Assembly: GCF_918797505.1 (NCBI RefSeq)
Contig: NC_092801.1
Span: forward strand, 36,882,517-36,946,516
DNA length: 64,000 nucleotides
Origin: Bemisia tabaci
Taxonomy: Eukaryota; Arthropoda; Insecta; Hemiptera; Aleyrodidae
Reading direction: 5' to 3'
Position numbers and translations under genes: made by a program. Shown here piece by piece: positions 33,060 through 44,348 of the stretch. The notes under the pieces are model-generated. The model had not been told where the DNA came from. It made no database searches and was given only the letters and a program-made list of their open reading frames with translations. The first letter of the stretch is position 1; each line of letters opens with the position of its first letter.

Positions 33060-33640
33060 GACCTTCCAAATACTCCGTTGCTCAGCGTGGAGATTTTTTA
33101 CCTACTTCGTCGCTCAGCGTGGAGATCTCCAAACTACTCCGTCGCTCAGCGTGGAGATCTCCTAACTACTCCGTCACTCAGCGTGGGGATCTTCTAACCA
33201 CTCCGTCGGTAAGCGTGGATTTCTCCTAACTACTCCGTCGCTCAACGTGGAGATCTTCGAACCACTCCATCGCTCAGCGTGGAGATCTTCGAACTACTCC
33301 ATCGCTCAGCGTGGAGATCTTCGACCTAATCCATCGGTCAGCGTGGTGATCTCCAAACTTATCCGTCGGTAAGCGTGGAGATCTTCTAACCACTCCGTCG
33401 CTCAGCCGTAGAGATCTTCGAACTACTCCATCGCTCAGCGTTGGGATCTTCTAACTACTCCGTCGGTAGACGTGGAGATCTTCTAACCACTCTGTCGCTC
33501 AGCGTGGAGATCTTCTAACCACTTCGTCGCTCAGCGTGGAGATCTTCTAACTACTCCGTCGCTCAGCGTTAAGATCTCTTAACTACTCCGTCGATAAGCG
33601 TCTAGATCGTCTAAGTATTCCGTCGAGATCACCCTTACTT
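33060..33640. repeat. Minisatellite, ~17 units of 32 bp
   Basis: The consensus unit is GCTCAGCGTGGAGATCTTCT plus AACTACTCCGTC. Units vary by substitution (GCTCAGCG versus GGTAAGCG, GGAGATC versus GGGGATC). Since 32 is not a multiple of three, every frame rotates and open frames across it are accidental. More diverged relatives (TCGTCCAGCG, CTGGAGATCCTCCAATTG) extend back to about 32740, and CGTCTGGAGATCG reaches 33685, just before the receptor start codon. Confidence 0.9.
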
Positions 33641-33695
33641 CAACGCGGTCGGATGCCGTTTAGGACTCGGGGCGTCTGGAGATCGTGAGTGCGCG

Positions 33696-33906
33696 ATGCG
33701 GAGCGTGGAGAGCAAGACGACGCTGCTGGCGGCGCCGCCTCTGGACAACTTCACGTGCTCGCCCTCTCGGCCGCCGGCTTTTGACGGCGCTGGGCCTCAC
33801 GCAGGCCTTCTTCATCGCCACCCTCTCCCTCAGCATCCTCGTCGCCAACCTCCTCGTCATCACCGTCATCAACAGCCGCCGCTACTCCAAGTACATCCAC
33901 TCACAG
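33696..33906 (+). CDS. Rhodopsin-family GPCR, first coding exon (N-terminus and TM1), frameshifted
   Basis: Likely a class A seven-transmembrane receptor in the plasma membrane. From ATG at 33696 the frame encodes MRSVESKTTLLAAPPLDNFT, with an N-glycosylation sequon NFT as expected of an extracellular N-terminus. From about 33783 the sensible protein continues in the next frame: LTQAFFIATLSLSILVANLL then VITVINSRRYSKYIHSQ. That is a classic TM1, with Asn of the VAN triplet in the usual 1.50 position and a basic intracellular loop 1 start. One extra T in the TTTT run at 33779-33782 would explain the switch. The exon ends at CAG|GTAGGC, a good phase-0 donor. Later exons were not found in the window. 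It may be an aminergic-like or orphan receptor; the ligand is unknown. Start choice rests on the NFT frame; an upstream ATG at 33685 is in the second frame but gives an Arg-rich leader. Confidence 0.75.
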
Positions 33907-33967
33907 GTAGGCATCCATCCATTCTTTCCTCAATATATAAATGGGGGAGGGGTGACATATTGGGGAA

Positions 33968-34475
33968 AATGGAGATGTTGCATGTGTGAGGAATCTGCGA
34001 TTTGACTGTTGGCTCTTATGTAAAAGTTCGCGAGAAACACGATGGTGCCACTGGTTTTCTCTGAAATCATCTCCCAAGCTCAAAAAAAGCTCTCAAAGTG
34101 AGGTCAAAATGGAGGGGATATCTCACGCTATCCTGAGAGTCCACCTCTACATCAAGACAAACTCTCCATGCAAAGATAGGGAGCAAATACATTGACAGGG
34201 CTGCCACTTCATTTTGGGACTCCAAAACTGAAAACACGGCAACCCTGCTAATGTATTTGCTCCCTATCTTTGCATGGAGAGTTTGTCTTGATGTAGAGGT
34301 GGACTCTCAGGGTAGGGCGGGATATCTCCTCCATTTTGGCCTCAACTTGAGAGTTTTTTTTGAGTTTGGGAGTTGATTTCAGAGAAAACCAGTGGCACCA
34401 TCTTATTTCTCGAGAACTTTTACATAAGAAACAGCAGTCAAATCGCAAATCTCTCACACATGCAACATCTCCATT
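33968..34475. mobile_element. Family H palindrome (copy 2), in the presumed first intron of the receptor
   Basis: ATGGAGATGTTGCATGTGTG at the left is mirrored by CACATGCAACATCTCCAT at the right, with arms of ~230 bp and a centre near 34200-34240. It begins 61 bp after the receptor splice donor. In a + strand transcript the arms would fold into a very long hairpin just behind the 5' splice site. Confidence 0.8.
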
Positions 34476-34785
34476 GGTCGGTCTGTCATTATATCTGAAC
34501 ATCTTCACACTCAAGGGTTAATGACTTGCCGATCTACGATATTTTAAATTATGTATGTCGTTCAACGAGTCGATGCCGGTATGACCAATTTCATGTACAC
34601 TGTCGTGTTTAGGAAAAACGCCTGTTTTTAGACATTCAGTTTTTGGCAGCAGAAAATTTACGGCTAGTGAAACTAAAAAACATTCTTAAATCGATTTTTT
34701 CGAAAATGTGGATTGGTTCCTGTCAATCCTATTTGATCAACGCGGTCCAAAAATATGACCGAGTGCCTGTGCCTGATACCCCATT

Positions 34786-35286
34786 CTGCCGTGCTAAGGA
34801 AAAACGCCGTATGAGCTATCAGGCGTTTCCAAATTTTCTTGGGTGAATCACGGATTCTAGAGACGATTTGTAATATTTTCTTCCAACTTTTCAGAATCGC
34901 AATTTCACCTAAGTTCCTGAAAATTTCAGGGCAAAATATTCGTAGCGCTCCTCAAAAATAAACATTTAACCGAGAAAATTTGGATTGCATTTTGCAAAAA
35001 TGAACCACGAGCAATGCAAAGATGCTAAGATTGCCCAAATGCACCTTTCGCAGTATAATACCTGAAATCATGAAAAAAGATGAAATTGACATGGTAATTT
35101 TTGTCGTAGATTCATTGTTTTCAGCGAGTAAAATAGAAACTGGCAATAGATAATCAGTGTTTTCTTCCAAGACGAAAGAGGGTGCAACAATCTTAGCAAC
35201 ATTGCAATGCTCCTGGTTCCTTTTTGCAAAATGCAATCCATTTGGCAACTCTCGAATGTTCATACGACGTTTTTCCTTAACGCGGC
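34786..35286. mobile_element. Family D copy carrying a nested family E element
   Basis: The D ends are CTGCCGTGCTAAGGAAAAAC and CCTTAACGCGGCA. The D body is cut at 34982 and resumes at 35240. Joining the two sides gives the usual D arm (GAGAAAATTT|GGCAACTCTCG), with the ATTT present twice in the filled state. Confidence 0.85.
34983..35239. mobile_element. Family E MITE (copy 3), nested in D, ATTT target duplication
   Basis: The ends are GGATTGCATTTTGCAAAAATG and CCTTTTTGCAAAATGCAATCC. ATTT flanks both sides (34979-34982, 35240-35243). This is the cleanest copy of the family, 257 bp, without coding potential. Confidence 0.85.
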
Positions 35287-35361
35287 ATATTAAACTCCTG
35301 TAAAAATATTCGTTTGGATCCTTGGGCTCTTTTAGGCGAGAAACTCGGTGCGAGGGGTAAT

Positions 35362-35614
35362 CTGCCGTGCTAAGGAAAAACATCGTATGCACCTTCAGGC
35401 GTTGTCAAATTTCCGTTAACAAATCGCTAATTTATAGGAAAATTTCTGAATATTTTTCTGTCAATTTTTCAGATAATTTTGTTCGTAATTTGATCTAAAT
35501 TGTCAGAAAATTTCAAGGAAAAATATTCATAACTCTCTTCAAAAATGAACATTTTATCGGAGGAAATTTGGCAACTCTCGAATATTCATACGGCGTGTTT
35601 CCTTAGCACGGCGG
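35362..35614. mobile_element. Family D MITE (copy 5), TAAT target duplication
   Basis: It runs from CTGCCGTGCTAAGGAAAAAC to CCTTAGCACGGCGG. TAAT flanks both sides (35358-35361, 35615-35618). It lies only 75 bp from the previous D copy, in the same orientation. Confidence 0.85.
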
Positions 35615-36170
35615 TAATCATCATGACAACGCGGTGGGGCGGTGAGTGACACGTAAAATGAACGCAAAGAGTGTGTAATCCCACCCCGGGTGCGTTGTAC
35701 TCCTGGCGAGCCCATTTATACTCCTGTCGGCTTAGCGCGCGGCTCACGGCGAAAAACTCCCGTCTGAGGACGAGCTTCATGAATAACCCCCGCTGAACAA
35801 GTGCCTTAACGCCTACCGCCTTTCAATCGGAGTAGGCCTCTTTGGCTCCTCTGTCAAAAATCCAACTTAATTTGTGCTCGGCTCTCGATTTTGCTCAAAG
35901 AGCTCCCGTTTCCCTCGGATGTGTGACCTCGTTTTCTGCCGTCCTCAGGCCTCGTCTCCACGAAGTCGAGACGAAGTCTACGAAGGCGGGAAAAATATTG
36001 AGTAGGTCAATATCAAGGGTGGGAACCAAAATAGTCAGATATGTAACTGTCAAATACTTAGCAATTGAAAAGTGACATCTTTTTTATTTAAATTTGATTG
36101 ACATGTGTTGAAATTAAGTTTTTTGAAGTGCAAATTTTCCTGAAAATTTGTGATTTGCAGAAGGATATTG

Positions 36171-36483
36171 GATCGCATTAAGCAAAAAGGAATCAGCGTA
36201 ATTACAGTGTCTTCAAAATGGTGCAACATTTTCTTTTTGTTATGAGTACAGTATTAAAATGTACGCAAGCATTTTACTTTAAATTTAACCATTTTTTGGT
36301 GGGAAGCCAAAACCATTTCAATTTCACCGAAAAAAAGGGAAGTTGATTTAAAATTCTTAATGTAAAAAAAAATGTGCGAGAACTTAAAAAATGCTGAATT
36401 ACCCGCTGCGATAGTCACTTCAGCGATTCCGAGATGTAAAACTAGCCGCTGCGGCGGGTAAATCGGCATTTTATAACTCTTGC

Positions 36484-36531
<48 letters not shown>

Positions 36532-36648
36532 GTCTAGAATGTTAAATCAACTTCAATTTTCTTTCGGTGGAGATTTCTAGATACTCATGATGTAGCAGCA
36601 TGTTTACATCATTGTAATCGCGCTGGATCCTTTTTGCCAATGCGATCC
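36171..36648. mobile_element. Family E element (copy 4) with a nested palindrome and poly-T
   Basis: The left end GGATCGCATTAAGCAAAAAGG and the right end CCTTTTTGCCAATGCGATCC are inverted. ATT flanks each side. Inside, about 36320-36560, lies a fold related to family N: GAACTTAAAAAATGC, then TTACCCGCTGCG facing CGCTGCGGCGGGTAA. Its right arm is interrupted by a 44-bp poly-T run at 36486-36529. Confidence 0.65.
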
Positions 36649-36940
36649 ATTCGGCATCGCCTGGCGGCTCATTCGGCGTTTATTAATCTTAGCACGGCAG
36701 AGCTGAGGCAAGCGTTTTTGTAGTTTCATCGTCGTTTTATTTTTGCTTCGGCTGAAGTTTGAAACAGACTCATTGATAACATCGGCATCAGCGAAGTCTT
36801 CAAAGGGACACGTCGTCTAAGTGGGCTCGCATGGTGTTACACACACATTGATCGGCCGAGCCGCCGCCAGCGCACAGTGGATCGAGTCGATTTGAGAGGT
36901 CGGACATGAAATTTTTGTCTAAAATTGCAATTTTGATGTT

Positions 36941-37161
36941 CACTGGGAAAAAAGCACATTGGATCTAGAGTCCAGACTCCTAAAAACATAGACAAGAAAA
37001 AGTACTCTTGATTCAATCATAGCTTAAATCAAGAACCAAGCTTCTTAATTTAAGCGGCTTTCGTTTTGATTCAGGCAAAAGTCCGATTGAATCAAGAGTA
37101 TTTTTTCTTGCCAATGTTTTTCAAGAGTCTGGACTCTAGATCCAATGTGTTTTTTTCCTGT
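36941..37161. mobile_element. Family F palindrome (copy 3)
   Basis: It starts CACTGGGAAAAAAGCACATTG and ends with GATCCAATGTGTTTTTTTCCTG. The right terminus is mutated (CCTGT in place of CAGTG). TT precedes the element and T's follow, so the duplication is not decisive. Confidence 0.75.
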
Positions 37162-37256
37162 TTTTTTGGCCACATTTTAAATTTTAAGGGGTGTTCAGGG
37201 AAGAGGGGGGGAAAGGGAAGAGAATAACGACAAAACTAGCCATATCAGATGAGCGT

Positions 37257-37708
37257 GTATATGTCGCAGGCAAAAAGTAGAATCAGACATTTTGTCAAAT
37301 GCCTAGGCAAATAGTCAAATATTATAACTTAGATTGAAATTCTGATTCTCTTCCTGATTTCAGACAAAACCATTCATTGCTCCTGCAAGAAGAAACTCTC
37401 AGTAAAAATTTGCACACACAATAGTATTTTAAACAATTTTTAGCTCCTGAAGAGACACTGATCTTGAAATTTTCAGCAGGTCGTAAAATACAGAATTTTT
37501 GGAGTTTCAACATTTAAAAATATGAGAAGCAATTGAAGAGGAAGAGACAAAAAGAGTTCGTAGGATTCATGAGTTATTTTCCCAAAAATAGTGAAAAATC
37601 GTGAGCTCCTCGCCATAAATTCACAAAATTTTGTAGACCGTCAAAATTTGACTATCTGCCGAGGCATTTGACAAAATGCCTGATTTCACTATTTGCCTGC
37701 GACATATA
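37257..37708. mobile_element. MITE with TATATGTCGCAGGCAAA ends
   Basis: TATATGTCGCAGGCAAAAAG and the complementary CTATTTGCCTGCGACATATA bound 452 bp. Inside both ends, TTTGTCAAATGCC and GGCATTTGACAAA extend the arms. One arm (CAGGCATTTTATCAAATGCC) also occurs alone at 42575-42600. Confidence 0.75.
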
Positions 37709-38128
37709 TACGTGAGAAGAACAAGGAGACAAGTGATGGTGCGTAACCATAGATACATACATATCGACAGTGTAAGTCGGCAATCACATAACTCGTTTGC
37801 GGTGTCTGAAAATCTCCGCCTCTATAATATTTTTTTAAAGGAGAACAAATTGACATCATTTCTTGAAGTTTTTGCAGATTTTTCCTCACATAGAGAAGAA
37901 AAATCACGACAGTTTTAAGAATTGCCGTTGAGTAGGTTTCCGTTTAAAAAATGAAGTATGCTAGGAAGTCTGCGACGTTCGCAAACCGAGTTATGTGATG
38001 GCCGACTTACACCGTCGATATGCAATATACAGGCGAAATTGTACAGGGTGCTTCCAGCAGACAATTCTACGAGGAAACCAATGGAGCCACTTTTAGAACC
38101 TCAAAGTTTTGTACGAATGGAGTTTTAG

Positions 38129-38506
38129 ACCCTGTCCACACGAGCGCGGTTCGAGGAACTTATTCGACGAACTGCCCAGTTCCCGGAACTTATTCTTTGA
38201 AACGAGGCATGCTGTCCACACGAGTTCGCCCTAACTGAACCGGAACTTCAATAACACTATACAATTATCGCAAAATAATAGATTATTACGGCCGCCAAAG
38301 TAACAAAAATAAATACCAAGACATGTAAAGGACGTAAAAAACAAAAACAAACAAATTCACATCAAAAGAAACATATATAGAAGCTCGTAATACGGGGGAA
38401 GTTCCGGGTTTTGGAGGAATAAGTTTTTTAGCTCAGCTAAAACTTGTTCCGGGAACAAGTTCCTCGGAATAAGTTCCACGAACCGCGCTCGTGTGGACAA
38501 GGCCTT
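38129..38506. mobile_element. MITE with ACCCTGTCCACACGAGCG ends
   Basis: CCCTGTCCACACGAGCGCGG at the left is mirrored by CCGCGCTCGTGTGGACAAGG at the right. Further in, GAACTTATTC and GAATAAGTTCC pair. It interrupts an older dispersed repeat: GGAAACCAATGGAGCCACTTT before it and AGTTTCCAGATTTTGTCCGA after it occur together near 42010-42095. The word AAGGCCTTGTC-like terminus resembles family A. Confidence 0.7.
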
Positions 38507-38509
38507 AAG

Positions 38510-39420
38510 CTTTTATAGTTTCCAGATTTTGTCCGACCCTCCTATTGACCCCATCTACCGTGCGGCGCGCGAGGAAGGGGGCATTTGAGGGGAGACGGGG
38601 TGGGAGAGGGGGCACGGGGGGCTTTGAATGTCGCCTGGCGTCTCGCATGATTAATCCGGATCGTTTTTCAGTCGCTACAGCGGGGAGTTTTCAGCGAGGC
38701 CCAAAATAAGAGGCCGTGCAGCACCAAGGGTAATGATGATGGAGCCTGCACTTAGGATTGGATGTATGCCTGTCGCAGTTGAAGGGGAGTCGGGCTGGGT
38801 CTCTTAATCGTCGGGATTTCATCAAAGGCAAAACTATTTAAAGGAAAAAATCGCGATCAAAACCAGATTCAGCCCGACTTCATTTGGACTCAGTTAAACA
38901 GACAGTTAAACCAAATGCAAGAACAGTTCAAGAGTGAAGAATATCCATAGATGAAACTAGGAGTCGCACCTTTAGACCAAGGGGAATAACAAAACAATTG
39001 TCAACTTCTAGCAGCCGCATCAGATTAAAGATCATATACGAATCAAATTCAAAGCCATTAAAATCTCTATATTCGTAGCTTCAAAATCACTGATGACCGA
39101 AAACTTTACATGTTAGGATATAGGATTTTTTATTTCATCCATTCAATATAAGATTCGAATAGAAGGAAAACTAGAAAAACTAAAATTACCAAAGGTAAAA
39201 TTGTTCAAAAGGACTCCATGGTTTGATTGTCCAAATCATAACATTTAATTAAAGACTCAAATGTTAAATGAACCATTATATACACAACAAACACGAAATT
39301 AGTAAAATAGTTAAAAACGAAAAATCATAAAAAAATGTCATTTGTTCTTTTGTAAAACTAGCACTATTTTGAAATCTTACATTACTCAACAACAGATCAA
39401 ACAGATCGTATTCGATACAT
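38510..39420. other. GC-rich block then AT-rich gene-free stretch
   Basis: The G-rich block at 38560-38700 includes GATTAATCCGGAT, an Otx/Bicoid-type TAATCC site. After it comes plain AT-rich sequence. No gene or repeat family was recognised. Confidence 0.3.
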
Positions 39421-39430
39421 CAAACAGGTG

Positions 39431-39657
39431 CACTGGAAAAAAAACACATTGGATCTAGAGTTCAGACTCTTAAAAACATTGACAAGAAAAAATACTCTTG
39501 ATTCAATCAGATTTAAGCTTAAATCAAGGGCCAAGCCTCTTAATTTGAGCGGATTTCCTTTTGATTTAAGCTTAAATCTGATTGAATCAAGAGTCCTTTT
39601 TCTTGTCAATGTTTTCAAGAGTCTGGACTCTGGATCCAATGTGTTTTTTTTTCAATG
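39431..39657. mobile_element. Family F palindrome (copy 4), TG target duplication
   Basis: It starts CACTGGAAAAAAAACACATTG and ends TTTTTTTTTCAATG. TG flanks both sides (39429-39430, 39658-39659). The arms are the cleanest of the family, with TCAATCAGATTTAAGCTTAA mirrored in the right arm. Confidence 0.85.
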
Positions 39658-39959
39658 TGAGATTGTTTCGATATCGATTGGCTCAACATGTAAACATAGC
39701 CTCAAAAGTCACTGTAGAAATCGGAGGGAAGGGTCGTGATTTGGCCACGGAGGTGTTGTACCGTATCACACGAGATTGGAGGCACTGATAAATCTATACG
39801 GATTTGAATATTATATCCAATATCGACACATTGTTGACCGTGTTTGGACTTTGCTTTTACATCTTTATTTATTGGTGAGGAATATAGTTATAGTCATCAT
39901 GATAATGACATCTTTCAAAACTACGAAGTTCACTCGCAAATCAAATCGAGTGACGAAGA

Positions 39960-40660
39960 CAAAAAAGAGTGGTAGTCGAAAAACTTACCGAGTCCTAGTA
40001 TCCGTATTCAATAACATTTAGCATGATTTTTGACTTCATCAGAGGAAAAAGTTTCCTGATTAAAACAGAAATATGCTCAAATTTACCGCCAAGAAGATTT
40101 TCTACTGAATCAATAAAGAAAATGATGCTTGTTCAAAGAAGAAAAGCTGCTTCTTTAAAGGGAATAGTCACTCACATTAAGAAGAGACCCGTTTTCCTTC
40201 CGCAATTTTATTCTTGATTCAAATACAATCTTCTTGACGTCACACTCAAGAATTTCTCTGCTTAAACCGAGTCATTTTTTTTCTCCAATGAAATTCAAAA
40301 ATTTAGCTAAACGTTATCAAATACGGATGCTAGTTTTTAGTGAGTTTTTGGACTACCGCTCTCTTTTTGTGCCGTAGTATCTTGATTTATTTTGCGAGGA
40401 AAGCTCCGTACTCTCAAAAGATGCCTGACATTCTTAATATGCCAGAGCGCCTTCAATTTCGTATGATACTGTGCAACACCTCTGTTGTGAAATAGTTGCT
40501 TGAGGCGCCATGGTCGTGGCCAGCGCCTACAAACCTAAGGGGATACTTCAGGCATTGCGCAATGCGTGAAGTATCCCCTTAGGTTTGTAGGAGCCAGTGC
40601 GCGTTTTGCGCTGGCAGCACGCTGCTCCGCTGTGTGATGGGCTGTAATATTTAAACTCGC
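39960..40660 (+). mobile_element. Family O element (copy 2, long form)
   Basis: This is the long form: GTATTCAATAACATTTAGCA, a middle section ending CGAGTCATTTT, GTGAGTTTTTGGACTACCGC, TTTTGCGAGGAAAGCTCCG, CGTATGATACTGTGCAACAC, the palindromic core at 40524-40592 and GCGCTGGCAGCACGCTGC. The same order, reversed, is seen at 58050-58450. No convincing gene is inside. Confidence 0.6.
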
Positions 40661-42170
40661 GGAGCCAGCGTTTTTCAACTCATGATTTTGAAATGTTGGG
40701 ACACCCTGCATGGATTATTCTCATTTAAATTGATGAAAAAAAAAAAAAAAAATATGTACAAAAGGAAAACATAATGTGTGTTCTGTAAATATTAAGGCGG
40801 TTCCATGTCAAATGTAGCGATTTAATTAAGCACTTTCATTTTTTGTTTTATATTTTGTGCTTATTCTTCACTGCAGCGAGGGTGAATACGGAACCAATCC
40901 TTCAAAATCACGTATTTGAATCTAGAGATCGGTGTAAAAATGGGTTAAAACCAAAAATTGCGTGCTTCTTGGTTTTTCCCCCTCTTTTATTCCTTTTGTA
41001 CAGTTTCACTCAACACAACTACGGCTCATTGACATTAATATTGATGACATCGCCTAAAAAAAAGCGTTGCAAATACTAGCCACGTTGAAAAATATGAATA
41101 TTTTTAAATGAAGTAATATTTTCATTAACACAGAAACAAAGACAAAGAGAGAGAGAAAGAGAGAAAAAGAAACATACATAAGGTATAACTTAAATCGAAA
41201 ATTTCAAGAATAGAAATAAAACCAAACATTCATCAATGACAGTTTGATAAGAAGAATTAAAAGCAGAAAGTAACATTTCATTTAAAAGATGAGTTATTAT
41301 AAGAACACTTCCTTCTCTCTCAATCGTCTCATTTCAATATTGTCAATATGAATTTACATCGGACTTAAATATTATCTCTTGAAGCAAGTCACTGTTGCTT
41401 ACTTTACAAGTGGACGTAAACTACTGGACAAATCAGGTGCGCGGACAAAAAACCGTTGACGTAAAGTACTGAGTTGAACCCGTCTATATTTTCGTTGATA
41501 TTTGGACGAACATGAAAAATTTCATCAATTACATATATATTAAAAAGTACCAGACTAGGTCAACGTTTAAAATAAAATTTAAAACCTCACTAGTCAGAGA
41601 AAATTCGAAACTATCCGATGCGCGTTTCGACGCATTGGATAATCATCAGGGGCGCGACATTCGTGAAAAATTTGTAAAATACTGTAAATATAAATAAGCC
41701 TTTGGTCCGCTTCAACAAAAAACGGACTGTGCGAATCAAAATTTCATGTAAAAGGCATCATTTCATGGCTCTATTTTGATATATATCATCCGTACTTTCA
41801 AATAAATTTAGTTGTGGGCCTAACTTTTCCATTAGCCCTCGCTTTACGTGAGAGATGTTTTGCTAGAGTGGAATCGGCCGTGCATCCCACGACGCACAGT
41901 GTGTCAAGTGAGGATCACATATGGTTTTTTTTACTATAACTGCAAATTCAGCGGTCTATTTAGTGAAATTTTTAAAGTTTAAGGGATACTTTTTAAAGGG
42001 AATTTCACTAGGAAACCAATAGGACCACTTTTAGGACCTCCATATTTTGTAATAATAGAGATACGAGCGTTTGAAGTTTCTAAATTTTGTCCGACTTCCC
42101 TCATCGACTCGATTCACTGTGCGACGTGATGGTACAAAACTCGATTCAAAAGTTTTTTTGCGGTCTGCGG
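40660..42170. other. AT-rich gene-free stretch
   Basis: It contains an A run (40737-40752), a GA-rich tract (41140-41172) and a small stem TATCCGATGCGCG/CGACGCATTGGATA near 41610. An older dispersed repeat (about 42000-42120) is shared with the flanks of the 38129 element. No gene was recognised. Confidence 0.4.
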
Positions 42171-42627
42171 ACTACACATTAACCGATGGCAAATTGGAAT
42201 CGAGACAGGTTGCCGAAGTGGCGCGTAAAATATAGATTGAATTTCCTCTCATCTCGGATTTTTGCCGAAAACGTTTCATAAAAATATGACAACCGTGACC
42301 GTAAGTTTTCAATGCCACTCCAGTCTTTTCCCCCTCTCGATTAGCTTGTGCCTTTGTGAGGCAACCGTTAAAGTTTTTTGAGGTCGCCAATTGGCACTAG
42401 CAATTTTATCAATCATGGACTCGGAACACGGGATACGTTCTTCTCACGTTCAAGATCTTGTAAATTTAGTTACGCCCTCTATATTTTACTTTGGTCAACT
42501 ACCACTTATGTGCTATGTTTTTAAAACGAAAATAGAAGCGAGACAATGCCTTTATCGAAGGCTATTAGTCAAATCAGGCATTTTATCAAATGCCCGGGCA
42601 GATAGTCCAATTTAGACAGCTCACGAA

Positions 42628-42953
42628 ATGGAGAATTTGCAAGGGTCTGAAATTTTATGAATTTCCTGTTTAAGTGGAATCCTCTGAGTGAACTGAACAC
42701 GAAGATACCCTTGATTCATAAATTGAGCAATTATTAGAGGAGATATGACAAAATAACCGATTCTGCTAAAATACATGTGTTTAAATGGGAAATGCCGCCA
42801 GATGACGAAGGCGGCACATTTTCTCACTTTTAAATCAATTTTTCTCCAATTTCCCATGTCAGAAAAAAATTATGAAAAATACTGCGAATTCAGCTCATTA
42901 GGCACTTTCAGATGAAGCAATAAAAAAATTGCGTGCAAATTCTCCATTTTGTA
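42628..42953. mobile_element. Family X element (copy 2)
   Basis: The ends ATGGAGAATTTGCAAGG and GTGCAAATTCTCCAT are inverted repeats. The interior aligns with 25955-26272. It directly follows a solo arm of the 37257-type MITE (42565-42615). Confidence 0.65.
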
Positions 42954-43329
42954 AATTTATGACAGAGAGCTAACGAGCTTTCAATGCTTTGGGAAAAAAT
43001 AACCCATCACATCTTCGAACTCGCCTTGTTCCATCCTCTTCAAATAATTCTCGCATTTGCAAAAATTGAAATAGCAGGAATTCTGTGTTTTCATTACATG
43101 TTGAAAATTCCAAGATAAATATCCATTCAGGAGCGAAAAATCGTTTAATATACTATTGTATGATGCAAATTTTTACAGAAAATGCTTTTCTACATTAGCA
43201 ATGAATTACTTCGTCCAAAATTAGGAATAGAATCAGAATTTCTGGAAATTGCTCAAGTCAATTTTGCAACCTTAGAATGAAGTTCCGTTCCTTCGTTCGG
43301 GAAACAACGCCATATTCCTTTATTCTGTA

Positions 43330-43573
43330 CTGCCGTGCTAAGAAAAAACGCCTTATGAGTCTTCAGATGTTGCCATATTTCCTTTAATAAAAGTCCACTT
43401 TACTGGGAAAATCGTAATTTTTTCAAATTTTTCAGATAATTTTGATCGCGATTTAAATTGTAATTCCTGAGAATTTTGAGAAAATTATGCACAACCTTCC
43501 TCACAAACACAAGTTTTATTGAGGAAATTGGCAACTCTCGAATGTTCATACGGCCTTTTTCCTTAGCACGGCA
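43330..43573. mobile_element. Family D MITE (copy 6)
   Basis: It runs from CTGCCGTGCTAAGAAAAAAC to CCTTAGCACGGCA. The target duplication is unclear. Confidence 0.8.
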
Positions 43574-43689
43574 ATGTGGAACATGGGATTTTGAATTGAA
43601 CCGATTTTTGCAAAATTTGACAGCAGAGTTGAAGGGTCAGAGTATCCTGGTCGACGGTCGACCCGTGCGTTCAAGCGAAGCAACGAACT

Positions 43690-44110
43690 ACACCTCTAGA
43701 ATGGCCGACCAGTGTTAGAGACCCGGAACGTTTTGAAGTTGATATAGGTTAGGTTTACTTGGGCTCACACAGCAGGCTGCCATCTAAACCCATGTCAGAC
43801 GCTGCCCACATTTTGCCGAATATTGTTGAATAAAGTGATAGCAATGAAAAGATTGCATAATAATCGCACCTCCAAAGGTTTTCTTAACTCAAAAAATAGG
43901 AACTTTGAAAGCAAACCTAAAAAAAAATGAAAGTTTTACATAGGTTGAAATTTTCACATGTAATCCTTATGGGCAAGACGCAGCAGAAATGGAGATTGAG
44001 GTTAGCTATACTTGGGCTCCCACCCCCCTCCTGCCTTCAAAAACCGGCCCTTGCGCGTTACGCAGGTTTGCTATCTCACGGCCATTCTAGAGGTGTAGTT
44101 CGTTGAAGCG
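43690..44110. repeat. Inverted pair around a 350-bp spacer
   Basis: GAACTACACCTCTAGAATGG at 43684 is answered by CCATTCTAGAGGTGTAGTTC at 44082, and the neighbouring GCGAAGCAAC/GTTGAAGCG extends it. The arms are ~30 bp; the spacer has no gene. Confidence 0.6.
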
Positions 44111-44348
44111 AAGTAGACACCACGAAAAAAAGGCCTTGGCGAAAAAGGGATGCTTTATAAGCGTATGACCAGGTTAGCCGAATTTTAGACATTCCTCCTA
44201 TTCTTGCGGTAGCCACACATACAAAACTAACAATTTCTGAATAAAATTGGCACTCTCGCATATTGGCCAGGCGGACCTCGAATAGCCAATTACTCGCTTT
44301 CAATGAACTGCAAAGGTAGGGGACCGCTCCAGAGGCCCATCAACAGTG

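Noticed and set aside
33060..33640. Regular 32-bp repeats that could suggest a CRISPR array
   Set aside because: Units are contiguous with no unique spacers, and the context is a eukaryotic gene. It is a minisatellite.
33986..34514. Short frames shared by all H palindromes (also at 57802-58017)
   Set aside because: They lie in palindrome arms and read similarly on both strands of each copy. They are shared because the DNA is shared.
39397..39739. Frames of 80 and 103 codons with Leu/Lys-rich repeats
   Set aside because: They are both strands of family F copy 4; similar frames appear in every F copy.
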